From the NCBI RefSeq assembly GCF_010728925.1, contig NZ_AP022608.1, positions 4,154,001-4,218,000 on the forward strand: 64,000 nucleotides of DNA, in the 5' to 3' direction. This document shows positions 55,641 to 63,783 of the stretch, in pieces. This stretch comes from Mycolicibacterium gadium (GTDB lineage: Bacteria; Actinomycetota; Actinomycetes; Mycobacteriales; Mycobacteriaceae). The position numbers and the translations under genes are program-made. The notes under the pieces were generated by a model that was not told the DNA's origin, searched no databases, and was given only the letters and a program-made list of their open reading frames with translations. Each line of letters opens with the position of its first letter. Position 1 is the first letter of the stretch.

Positions 55641-56061
55641 ACAAGGTTCAAACCTACCCATGTCCGACGGAATTGAACCGCCCAGAATCGGGTGTCTGTC
55701 GGCTTGCTGTTTGCTGGTTTCCTAGCGGTTGTACAGATCTCCACCGAACGTGGGTTACCCGCACGCTGTGGGCGCCGTTCGCGTGACAAAACCCCTCACT
55801 CGTGGGTGGCCGCACATTTGCTCGTCGCTATCGGGGTGATCGTTTTGGCAATCACGGTCGCTTGCATTTGCGAAGTCGGCGGAAGCTCTTCTGCTGACGG
55901 CGCCGCAGGTAGATGGTGGTCCCGCTACGTCTATTCGCCGACGTCGGGTCGGTCAAATTGGTGCATATGGCGATATCGCAGTTCCGGTAGCATTTTCGTC
56001 GTGATGGCTGAGGGGGCTTGCCAAGCACTCAGCGCGGAGCCGATTGCCATGGGGAGTGAGC
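55641..56061. other. 421-nt intergenic region between treS and ESX-1-type genes
   Basis: This divergent gap must hold the promoters of treS and of the ESX-1-side operon. Its GC content is visibly lower than in the genes around it. An open frame on the plus strand (55692-56069) has two hydrophobic stretches but irregular third-base use and no good ribosome-binding site; I do not call it a gene. A GGGGAG ribosome-binding site precedes GTG 56062. Confidence 0.5.
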
Positions 56062-56832
56062 GTGACTGAGGATTTGCGGGTCGATGCCGCGCTGGTCCGT
56101 CAGTCCGGCGGCAAGTTAGAGACCATCGCGGGATTACTTCCGGAGCCGCCTGCCTCGTTCAGCCCGTCGGGAGCCGATGCCCTCTCGACGGCGATTGCGG
56201 GCCGAGTATCCGAGGTGGTTGATCCGGTGCTCGCTCAGATGCCGATCGCCAAGGACGAGCTCACCCGCTTTGCCCAGAACGTCATGGCGGCCGCGGATAG
56301 CTATGACGCTGCCGATCGGCGCATCGCCGAGGAGATCCTCAAGCAGTTGGGGATCCTCGACGAGGCGGCTGGCGGTGGTGCAGCGGGATCGGGTGCGCCG
56401 TCGTCGGCTGGTTCGGGCGCCGTGGGCGCCCCGGCGTCGGGCGCAGCACAGTCCGATCAGATGGGCCAGTTGATGCAGATGCCGATGCAGCTGGCTCAGC
56501 AGGCCGCGCAGATCCCGATGCAACTGGCGGGCATGGCCGCGGCGATCCCACAGGCGATGATGCAAGGCGTTCAGACCGCTGTGCAGCAGGCGACTCAGAT
56601 GGCGCAGTCCGGCGAGGGTGACGAGAAGGTTCCCGAGGACGAGACGCTGACGCCGGAGGAGGCGCGCGAGGAGCGGGACGACGAGGAAAAGCCGGAGCCA
56701 CCATCCGAAGCTGCATCCGGCACTTCGGTTGGTGAGCGGGTACCGGACGCTGGTCCGCAAGAGCCCACACCGCCGGCGCGGAAGCCCGCGCCCACGCGTC
56801 CTGCTGAGTCCCGCCCGGAGATCGCGCTGTGA
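56062..56832 (+). CDS. ESX-1-associated EspC/WXG-like protein with acidic/Pro-rich tail
   Basis: The 256-residue protein has an N-terminal helical hairpin like EspC/WXG100 proteins (LRVDAALVRQSGGKLETIAG through FAQNVMAAADSYDAADRRI), followed by a Gly/Ala-rich section, a Met/Gln-rich part (MGQLMQMPMQLAQQAAQIP) and an acidic, Pro-rich C-terminus. This is the composition of secreted ESX substrates. Its stop overlaps the next start (GTGA). GTG 56062 has a GGGGAG site. It fits the place of EspL/EspB-type genes but has no clear match to either. Confidence 0.78.
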   Translation: MTEDLRVDAALVRQSGGKLETIAGLLPEPPASFSPSGADALSTAIAGRVSEVVDPVLAQMPIAKDELTRFAQNVMAAADSYDAADRRIAEEILKQLGILDEAAGGGAAGSGAPSSAGSGAVGAPASGAAQSDQMGQLMQMPMQLAQQAAQIPMQLAGMAAAIPQAMMQGVQTAVQQATQMAQSGEGDEKVPEDETLTPEEAREERDDEEKPEPPSEAASGTSVGERVPDAGPQEPTPPARKPAPTRPAESRPEIAL

Positions 56833-57962
56833 GTTTCCCGCCGTCTGGGGGCCCGCCACCCCCGCCTCCGCCTGGCGGTCCGCCGCCGCCTGGGAATCCC
56901 TATCCGCCACAAGGCTATCCGGGTCCACAGCAGCCGTGGCCGCAGCAGCAGCCGTGGGCCGCAGGGCCGCCGCCGAAGAAGCGCGGCAATGGCTGGAAGT
57001 GGGGGCTCGGCGCGGTGGCATTGCTGGTTGTCATCGGACTGACTGCCGCAGTGACGATTTCGGTTACGAAGAATGATGGGGACGGCGAGCCATCGCCGAG
57101 CGGTGAGACATTTGGGTTGGCGAGCGCCGACGACAAGGGCCCCGCGAACATCATCACCGAAGATCCGAGCTGCGCGGCGTGGACGCCGATAATCAGAACG
57201 CTTTCGGAAGAGCAGAAGAACGGTTGGGAAAGACGGGACCGTTCAATACCGGCCACGGAGTGGACACCCGAGCAACGACGGCAATACGAAAAAGTTGCCG
57301 ATGCTATGCGCCGCGCGGCCGACCAGACTGTCCAGGTAGCGAAGGTGACTCCGCATCGAGTCATGCGAGAGTTGTATGAGCAATTCATTGTTTACGCGCG
57401 CGCGTACGCGGATGCGATCCCCACCTATACCAAGGATGACAATCTGTTGGCTGGTGTGGCGGGAGGCACCTCTAATGCCGTGACACGGATCTGTACAACC
57501 ATTACCTACAAGTCAGCACAGGCACGCGGCCCACTTGTGAGCAACGCGCCAGCGCCGACTGCACTCGCGCCGCTCATTGATCCCCGAAATCCGCAGATGT
57601 TTATGGCGGACTCCGACCCATCGTGTGTCAAGTTGATCGGACTGCTCGAGACATTCGATGCTGAGTCAGCGGACTGGCAGGCCCTCGACTCGGAGATCCC
57701 TGCCAGCGAGTGGAATCCTGAGCAGCGCAGCGTAATAGATCGCGTCATTCCGCTCATGAACACATTGGCCGACGACATTGAGCGACTCGGTTTGCAGAGC
57801 AGCAATCCTACGCTGCAGGATTTTGCGATATTTGCAGCCCAATACCGCAGAGCGTACGCAACCGCACTGCCCTCGTACACGACCGCTGATTCGTATTTGG
57901 GCGCGGCATCGGCCGGAATTACCTCCGCTATTGCTGACGCCTGCAGGGCGTCGGGGAGCTAG
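56829..57962 (+). CDS. ESX-1 locus membrane protein with tandemly duplicated ectodomain
   Basis: The 377-residue protein starts with a cytoplasmic Pro/Gly-rich head, has one membrane helix (WGLGAVALLVVIGLTAAVTI, about 58-78), and an extracellular part made of two related units of about 105 residues: DPSCAAWTPIIRTL...IPATEWTPEQR and DPSCVKLIGLLETF...IPASEWNPEQR, each ending at a Cys (RICTT and DACRA). Its codon use is less GC-biased than its neighbours. Function unknown; position suggests an ESX-1 accessory. Confidence 0.8.
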   Translation: MSFPPSGGPPPPPPPGGPPPPGNPYPPQGYPGPQQPWPQQQPWAAGPPPKKRGNGWKWGLGAVALLVVIGLTAAVTISVTKNDGDGEPSPSGETFGLASADDKGPANIITEDPSCAAWTPIIRTLSEEQKNGWERRDRSIPATEWTPEQRRQYEKVADAMRRAADQTVQVAKVTPHRVMRELYEQFIVYARAYADAIPTYTKDDNLLAGVAGGTSNAVTRICTTITYKSAQARGPLVSNAPAPTALAPLIDPRNPQMFMADSDPSCVKLIGLLETFDAESADWQALDSEIPASEWNPEQRSVIDRVIPLMNTLADDIERLGLQSSNPTLQDFAIFAAQYRRAYATALPSYTTADSYLGAASAGITSAIADACRASGS

Positions 57963-57965
57963 CCA

Positions 57966-60188
57966 ATGGGTATCGGCAGGCCGTCGGATCCACATGGAAT
58001 GACTGCGCCTCCGGCGTGGCCCGAGGTTGATGAGGACAGACTGCGCTCTTGCGCAGAAGCCTTCGAAACGACTTCGACCACGGTTGGCTCGCAACTTGAC
58101 GCCGCAAAAGAGCAGCGGCTCCAAATGTTTAGTGGCGTTGGAATCTGGTCGGGTGGTAGCGCGACGGCTGCCAGCGGTGCCCTAGACAAACGGATCACAG
58201 ATCTTGAAGGGGTCAAGACCCAACTTGACGCCTCAGCAAAGATGTTCCGTGACAGCGTGACCACGATCGTCAATGCCAAGAACACGATCATCGAGAACGT
58301 CGATAAAGCCAACGATCTCATCGACTTGATCAACGATGCAGAGGGGTCGGACTCAGAAAAGCAGTCCGCGATTCTCGCAATCATAGACGCAACTCGAAGC
58401 GAGAATCTGGAAGTCGTCAACTTGGCGGGGTCGCAGGTGTCAGGGAAACCACCGCCGGTCGAGGAGGCTGCCAACCAAACTCCCGGAACCGATGCCACCG
58501 AACCTATCGCGGCCGAAAGCAACAGGGATGATCGCGTTCTCCTCGTAAGCAATTTGAAGGGAGGCGACGCAAGCCTGGCTCCAGCGCCGGAGGCTCCGGC
58601 TGCACCGAACGCACCGCCAGCTGCGGAGAACATGCCGGGGGTGGGCGACGACAGCGCACCCGAGGCGCCCTCGGAGCCACCCGCCGCAGAGGATCCGCGA
58701 TCTGTCCAGCCGGTTGTCGGCTCCGGTGGGGACGAACCATTTCAAGCGCCTAACCCAGCTCCCACAGCACCTCCACCCGCCGCCCCCGAAGCCCCGCCAG
58801 CAGCAGGACCCGCTCCCGGCATGCCCAGTCTTCCCGGAATGCCCGGTGCCCCAAGTGCTCCCAGTGCACCGTCGGCGCCCAGTATCGGGTCGCCATCCAG
58901 CCCGGTGTCGAGCCCGTCGAGCCCCTCTGCCCCCGCGACATCCACACCCAGCGCCCCGGCCGCCAGCGCCGCACCTACGACTCCTGCACAGCAGCTGACC
59001 GAATTCAACCGCGCCATGGCCGAATCGGCGGCCCGCGCCGCAGCCCAAGCGCCACCCATCCAGCCGACACAACCACCCGTTCCGATGGGTTCAGCGCCTA
59101 CACCACAGCCTCTCGCTCCCCCGGCCATTCCCGACGCACCCACGGCAGCCACCCCGCCGCCAGCAGCCTCGGGTCCGACCGGTGGAACTGCAGCGCCCGT
59201 CGCGCCTGCCCCGGGCCCCGGCGCTCCGGCCGCACCGCCCATGCCCCTCGGTCAACCGGCGACACCGCCACCCGCCGCACCCGTCGCACCCGCTGGTCCT
59301 GTCGCACCAGCCGTCCCGCCCGCCGCCGCGGCCGCAGGCGCCAGCACTGTGGGAGCCCCTGCGCCCGTGCCGGTTTCGGCTGCCCGCGCCCACCGCGAGG
59401 CCGTCGCCGCAGCGGCCACCGCCGGAGCCCTGCGCCGTCGTTCGCCCGGCAACGATCCCGTCGTGTTCGCCCAACGCATCGCCGCCGCCCTCAACGTCGG
59501 CATCACAGACGTCGGCTTCGTCTGGCTCACCGGCCTCGCCAAGGACGGCTCCATCGTCGTCGCCAACAACTACGGCCTCGGCTATATCCCCGAGGGTGTG
59601 AACCTGCCCGAACAGGTCACCATGGCCACCGCCGACGAGAGCATCCCGGCTACTGTCCGCGGCACGTGGACGACGTATCCGATTCTTGCCCTTCATGGTT
59701 GGGCCCAACACCACAACACCGACCTGCGCGCCGTCATCGCCACCGAGGACCAGTTCAAGGGATTCGACCCCGGTGCACCCAAGATCGTTTTGCGCCCCGA
59801 CGACATCCCCGAGAACGGAACCATGGAAGGCCGGCACCGCCTACAGGTGATTGCTCCCGACGCCGCGGTCAAGCTCACCGCGGTCAGCAGCACCGGACTG
59901 TCCGATCTCCTGCCGCCAGCTCAGGCCGATACCAATGCACCCGAGGACAAACGATCGCAGTTGTGGTTCGAGGTCTTCCGTCCGCTCCTGAGCAATGCAC
60001 CCGAGCGCGCTGTCGTGCAGATCGAGGCGTTCGTGACCTATGCCGAGCATGCGCAGGAGTTGGCCCTGTACCACGCCCACACCGCCGCCGACCCAGCTGA
60101 CCAGCGCGCCGCAATTGCCGACTGGATCTACTGGCAACACCTGAGCGTGCTGATGTCCGACTCGATCGCTACGGAAGCGACCGTCTAG
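57966..60188 (+). CDS. espK: EspK-like protein (WXG-type head, Pro/Ala-rich middle, conserved C-terminal domain)
   Basis: The 740-residue protein has an N-terminal helical WXG-like part (about 15-150, EDRLRSCAEAFETTSTTVGS), a long Pro/Ala/Ser-rich middle (about 210-490) with many PAAP-type repeats, and a globular C-terminal domain (GALRRRSPGNDPVVFAQRIA, LTGLAKDGSIVVANNYGLGY, WAQHHNTDLRAVIAT). Length and architecture match M. tuberculosis EspK (Rv3879c). EspK helps ESX-1 substrate handling. It starts 3 nt after the upstream stop and ends convergent with the small membrane gene (4-nt overlap). Confidence 0.88.
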   Translation: MGIGRPSDPHGMTAPPAWPEVDEDRLRSCAEAFETTSTTVGSQLDAAKEQRLQMFSGVGIWSGGSATAASGALDKRITDLEGVKTQLDASAKMFRDSVTTIVNAKNTIIENVDKANDLIDLINDAEGSDSEKQSAILAIIDATRSENLEVVNLAGSQVSGKPPPVEEAANQTPGTDATEPIAAESNRDDRVLLVSNLKGGDASLAPAPEAPAAPNAPPAAENMPGVGDDSAPEAPSEPPAAEDPRSVQPVVGSGGDEPFQAPNPAPTAPPPAAPEAPPAAGPAPGMPSLPGMPGAPSAPSAPSAPSIGSPSSPVSSPSSPSAPATSTPSAPAASAAPTTPAQQLTEFNRAMAESAARAAAQAPPIQPTQPPVPMGSAPTPQPLAPPAIPDAPTAATPPPAASGPTGGTAAPVAPAPGPGAPAAPPMPLGQPATPPPAAPVAPAGPVAPAVPPAAAAAGASTVGAPAPVPVSAARAHREAVAAAATAGALRRRSPGNDPVVFAQRIAAALNVGITDVGFVWLTGLAKDGSIVVANNYGLGYIPEGVNLPEQVTMATADESIPATVRGTWTTYPILALHGWAQHHNTDLRAVIATEDQFKGFDPGAPKIVLRPDDIPENGTMEGRHRLQVIAPDAAVKLTAVSSTGLSDLLPPAQADTNAPEDKRSQLWFEVFRPLLSNAPERAVVQIEAFVTYAEHAQELALYHAHTAADPADQRAAIADWIYWQHLSVLMSDSIATEATV

Positions 60189-60418
60189 CGCGAGGCAGAC
60201 CTATCGTCGGGACCGCCGTGTTGCGATTCGTCCCAGTGCGCCCACTCCGGTAGCGGCGTCGGCGGCACCATGCCCATCTCCCCCAGCGTGCCCAGGGTCG
60301 GATCGATCTTGTGTCGATAGCTCACCTTGCGCCTGCGAACGACGTACACAGTCGCGATCGCGAGCACGCCGGCTGCGATGAACACCAGCACCGCCACCTG
60401 GAGAATCAGCAGCAACAC
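60185..60418 (-). CDS. Small membrane protein in ESX-1 locus
   Basis: The 77-residue protein starts with a membrane helix (LLLILQVAVLVFIAAGVLAI) followed by RRRKVSYRHKID and an acidic, Pro-rich tail, giving an N-out/C-in single-span topology. GTG 60418 was chosen because the upstream extension has no coding features. It is convergent with espK (4-nt overlap) and divergent from the WXG-like gene with a 101-nt gap. No family recognised. Confidence 0.7.
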   Translation of the reverse strand: MLLLILQVAVLVFIAAGVLAIATVYVVRRRKVSYRHKIDPTLGTLGEMGMVPPTPLPEWAHWDESQHGGPDDRSASR

Positions 60419-60519
60419 TCGCTCACTGTACGCAGATCTGCCGGCCCTTCTCTGCACCGTTTGCAGTCGCATTCCAAGAACTGCAAAAAGTGCATCTACA
60501 GACCCGGGATAATCAGTTC

Positions 60520-61005
60520 GTGGCCACTTCCATCTCAGCCGTCGAGGCGTCACAGCCGGAGCGTCTGGCGTCGGCGGCCGCCGACGTGGGCCACATGGCC
60601 TCACAGCTCGACCACCTGATCACGATGCAGCGCGACTCGATCGCCGAACTGCGTGACGGTTGGACAGGGGAAGCGGCCGACGCGGCGGTCGCCCGCGGAG
60701 AACAGAACCTCGCAACTCAGGAAGCGCTGCGCGACAAGTTGCAAACCTTGCAGGGCGTGCTGGCATCCGGCGGAGGGCAGCTCAACTCGGCACGCACGGC
60801 GCTGCTGGACATGGTCGGCGAGTTGCGCGGCCAGGGATGGGAGATCTCCGACGACGGGGTCACGACGCCCCCGCCCAATCTCTCGGAAGCTTTCCGCAGT
60901 GTCCCGCAGGCATACACGCTGATGATCCAGCGACTGCTCGAGACGTACGACGTCATCGACGACGAGACGGCCGGTGGCTTTCCCATATTCGAGCCAGGCG
61001 GATGA
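60520..61005 (+). CDS. WXG100-like protein, ESX-associated
   Basis: The 161-residue protein has a helical hairpin with the WXG-type turn RDGWTGEAADAAV between two amphipathic helices (RLASAAADVGHMASQLDHL and EALRDKLQTLQGVLASGGGQL), extended by a third helical part. It lacks a long tail and may be an ESX substrate or chaperone. GTG 60520. Its stop overlaps the next lipoprotein start (ATGA), so the two are coupled. Confidence 0.8.
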   Translation: MATSISAVEASQPERLASAAADVGHMASQLDHLITMQRDSIAELRDGWTGEAADAAVARGEQNLATQEALRDKLQTLQGVLASGGGQLNSARTALLDMVGELRGQGWEISDDGVTTPPPNLSEAFRSVPQAYTLMIQRLLETYDVIDDETAGGFPIFEPGG

Positions 61006-61931
61006 TCAGGCTCCTCGGGGTCCTCGCAGCAGCTCTCGTCACTGTGACTGCCTGCGGTGCTTCGACTCCGGAGCTGCCACCAGATTCCCCGCCCGAGATG
61101 CTCAGCGTGCTCACCGGCGACCGGGGAGACGACGTCCTCGACAACGTGACGACGTACGAATGGGATGACGACGGCACGGCTGCCGGGGCGCGCTTCACCT
61201 GGATCGGCGAGGACGACGAGGCTGCGAACCAAGGCGCCGCAAGGCTTGCCGAGTACCTGATCGCCGACCATGGCAAGTTGACGGCTATCGGCTCCGGCTT
61301 CCTCGGCCTGACGAAAGTTTCGGCGGCACAAATGAATCCCCAGCTGACTCGTGCCTACGCTACTTCGCTTGCTCCCCACGTCGGCGAGTTTGTCGGCGGC
61401 CACCGTCGTGAATTCGAGTCCCTCCGCGTCCAGATAGCAGACAACCCGTTGGCATTGCGAAACCTGCTGTCGGTCTTCGTCGCCGACCCCGAACCCGGGC
61501 GCACTGCCGTCGAGGCGACGCACGCTGCTGCCGAGCAGTACGAGGAGGCCGCGGCCGCGGCCCCGCCGGACAGCCGCGAGTCTGTTGCCGCCCTCAGGGC
61601 AGCGGGTGCGCTGTTGGGCGCCGCGTATGGCGCGGTCGAAATGGCGGACAGCGACATCCCGACACCATCCAGTGGCCCGGCAACCAGCGAAATGGCGGTG
61701 CGGATCGCGACCATCCTGGTGCCGGCGGATCCCAACGCCGCGATCCTCAGCAAATACGTCGAGGACGGCCGGCTGATGTCACCCGCCGCGGTCCAGAACA
61801 AGTTCTCCGACACCGCCATGCGGACGTACTACCTCGATGTGCAGAACTACATCGGCACAAAGGGATTCGAAGACGGCAACAACACGTTTGTTGCAGCATT
61901 CAAGGACAGTTCTGGCGTGCCCCTGTCATGA
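61002..61931 (+). CDS. Lipoprotein with helical repeat-like domain (TPR-region-like)
   Basis: The 309-residue lipoprotein has a short signal with lipobox VTVTAC, then a helical domain (LTGDRGDDVLDNVTTYEWDD, LAEYLIADHGKLTAIGSGF, AAEQYEEAAAAAPPDSRE, LSKYVEDGRLMSPAAVQNKF) that I recall as a 'TPR repeat region' type found next to WXG-like proteins in mycobacteria. It is coupled to the WXG-like gene. Possible roles are surface partner or immunity-like factor; that is inference. Confidence 0.78.
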   Translation: MIRLLGVLAAALVTVTACGASTPELPPDSPPEMLSVLTGDRGDDVLDNVTTYEWDDDGTAAGARFTWIGEDDEAANQGAARLAEYLIADHGKLTAIGSGFLGLTKVSAAQMNPQLTRAYATSLAPHVGEFVGGHRREFESLRVQIADNPLALRNLLSVFVADPEPGRTAVEATHAAAEQYEEAAAAAPPDSRESVAALRAAGALLGAAYGAVEMADSDIPTPSSGPATSEMAVRIATILVPADPNAAILSKYVEDGRLMSPAAVQNKFSDTAMRTYYLDVQNYIGTKGFEDGNNTFVAAFKDSSGVPLS

Positions 61932-61932
61932 C

Positions 61933-62241
61933 TCAGCTCGGGATGTCGACGTTGGCGATGTCGCCGGCGACCGCTTGATCCTGACGAGAATAGGCACGCA
62001 CAGCGTCGTCCAGGAGGTCGCTGTATTCCCGAACGCTCTCAACCGCCGCGGTAACCGCCGCGGTGATGCCCTCCTGCGCCCTGCGGCATGACTCGGCTGT
62101 GAGCAACTGCCCCAGCGACGCACCCGCATTGCCGACGACCTCGTCGGCCCGCATACGGCTCAGACCGTCCGCCGCATCACCGAAAGCCGCTGTCGCAGTG
62201 CGCAGCACTTCCGGATCGAACCCGGGTAGCTCACCGCTCAT
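61933..62241 (-). CDS. EspC-like ESX secretion target
   Basis: The 102-residue protein has the EspC/T7SS target pattern: FDPEVLRTATAAFGDAADGL, SLGQLLTAESCRRAQEGI and a C-terminal region ending SRQDQAVAGDIANVDI, with YSRQD near the secretion-signal position YxxxD. Thus it is a likely ESX-1 substrate. It occupies the position of espJ relative to eccD1 in M. tuberculosis and lies 18 nt behind eccD1 on the same strand. Confidence 0.82.
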   Translation of the reverse strand: MSGELPGFDPEVLRTATAAFGDAADGLSRMRADEVVGNAGASLGQLLTAESCRRAQEGITAAVTAAVESVREYSDLLDDAVRAYSRQDQAVAGDIANVDIPS

Positions 62242-62259
62242 CGCCCACTCCCCTCGCGA

Positions 62260-63783
62260 TCAGAACCTCAAATTTCGCAGCAGGTCGTACACGCTGGCGA
62301 TCCACAACAGCAGAGGGATGATCGCCGCAATCGCCGCACCGTCGACCAATTCGAGGATTCGCTTGGTCACCGGCGACACCCGCTGCACGCTGCTGGCCGC
62401 ACCGATGACGATCAGAGTGACGATTCCCAAAGCCACGTACAGGGCCAGCACCAACCACGCTCGGTCGGGATCCCACAACAACAGCTTCACCATCAAGCCC
62501 GTCGGGATCACGACAACCGCCGCCAACAACGCCCACGCACACCAGCGTTCGGCGTACAGCCGAGACCTGAAGCCGCAGATCGACGTGACCAGACCCGCAA
62601 CGATCATGCTGTGGACGAAGAAATGTCCTTGCACCACAACGGTGATCGCGCCGATCGCCAGGATCAGCGCGCCCGCGGTGACGAATCCGATCAGCAGCCG
62701 CGTCGCCAACTGGCTGCGCTCGTGTAGCCGCGCGGCGGAGTCCGGCACGGACTCGATGATCGCCTGCCAGGTCGGTGACTCGTCGCCCATGGGTGCCGCG
62801 ACCGGGTCGAGAAGTTCCTCGCTGCCGACGGTTTCGCCGGGCGCGGGGATCGGCGGCAGCGCGATCCGAGCCACCGCAACGGTCAGCTTGGCCGCATTGG
62901 TCACGACGATCAGGCCGAACGCAATTGCGCCTGCGGGCACCCAGTATTGCCATCCGTAGCCGAATGCGACAGCCGCAGCTGTCCCCGCGATGGACGCGAC
63001 CGCCAAAAACGAAGCCAGCTCGGCCCTTTTGCGCGGTCCACCTCGGGTCGCCAGTGTCAACAACAACACCACCGCGGCCGCACCTGCGGCTTGCGGCGCG
63101 CCGAGTCCGCCGTAGCCGTTCGGCAAGGGAACGGCGAGCGCCGCCGCCGCCGCCAGTGCCGGTATCGACGCGACCAGCAGACACTCCGACATGTCGATTT
63201 TCTGGTAGCGGTTGGTCGCCAGCATGCTGCCGCCCAGGAGGCCCAGGCCGAGGACGGCCAGCGCCACTGCCCACCACCAGGCGTGCCCACTGCGGCTCCA
63301 TGCCGCCAACGACATCACCGATACTGCGAGCGCGGTGAACGGAATCGCCAGGCCAACAAACCGATTCAATGCGGAACGGTCGAACTCCGGGGACTCGTCG
63401 AGCACCGCGATCGCGTCGATCACGTCCTCGACCAGCGGTCGATAGCGCTCGGTCCGGCTGACGGAAACCAGGGTCAGCAGGGACCCGTCGACCACACCCG
63501 CGTCATCCAACGACTCATTGAATCTCAGCGGCGGCGCGCCGGGGCGTGCGAACGCCCACACCCCCTGCACCGAGAAGTCGAACCCGGCGAGGACATCCTT
63601 CGGTGTGTCCTCGAGTAGCTCTGCCAGCACCGACACCGTCTCATCGATATACGTTTCGATCGGTGCCGACGCCGGCAGCACCAGGTCGGTCATCCGCCGA
63701 CCGGTCAGGATCGTCACGCGTGTGGTCGACGGCCGGCCAGGCGTCACACCCGACGCCGGTGCTGCGGCGGCGGTGGAGGTCAA
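62260..63783 (-). CDS. eccD1: ESX-1 secretion system membrane protein EccD1
   Basis: The 507-residue core channel subunit has a ubiquitin-like N-terminal domain (TRVTILTGRRMTDLVLPASA, VDGSLLTLVSVSRTERYRPL) and 11 predicted membrane helices, with GGPRKRAELASFLAVASIAG, LLIGFVTAGALILAIGAITV and RSRLYAERWCAWALLAAVVV matching M. tuberculosis EccD1 closely. TTG start at 63783 overlaps the upstream EspI-type stop (TTGA). It is part of the ESX-1 inner-membrane complex. Confidence 0.96.
   Translation of the reverse strand: MTSTAAAAPASGVTPGRPSTTRVTILTGRRMTDLVLPASAPIETYIDETVSVLAELLEDTPKDVLAGFDFSVQGVWAFARPGAPPLRFNESLDDAGVVDGSLLTLVSVSRTERYRPLVEDVIDAIAVLDESPEFDRSALNRFVGLAIPFTALAVSVMSLAAWSRSGHAWWWAVALAVLGLGLLGGSMLATNRYQKIDMSECLLVASIPALAAAAALAVPLPNGYGGLGAPQAAGAAAVVLLLTLATRGGPRKRAELASFLAVASIAGTAAAVAFGYGWQYWVPAGAIAFGLIVVTNAAKLTVAVARIALPPIPAPGETVGSEELLDPVAAPMGDESPTWQAIIESVPDSAARLHERSQLATRLLIGFVTAGALILAIGAITVVVQGHFFVHSMIVAGLVTSICGFRSRLYAERWCAWALLAAVVVIPTGLMVKLLLWDPDRAWLVLALYVALGIVTLIVIGAASSVQRVSPVTKRILELVDGAAIAAIIPLLLWIASVYDLLRNLRF

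Noticed and set aside
55692..56069. Possible small membrane protein upstream of the ESX-1-type operon
   Set aside because: Two hydrophobic segments, but third-base use is irregular, there is no ribosome-binding site and it runs into the next gene start; likely non-coding.
58590..59380. Pro/Ala-rich repetitive DNA inside the espK-like gene as a tandem repeat
   Set aside because: The repetition reflects Pro-Ala codon bias of the protein linker; no fixed repeat unit is conserved at the DNA level.
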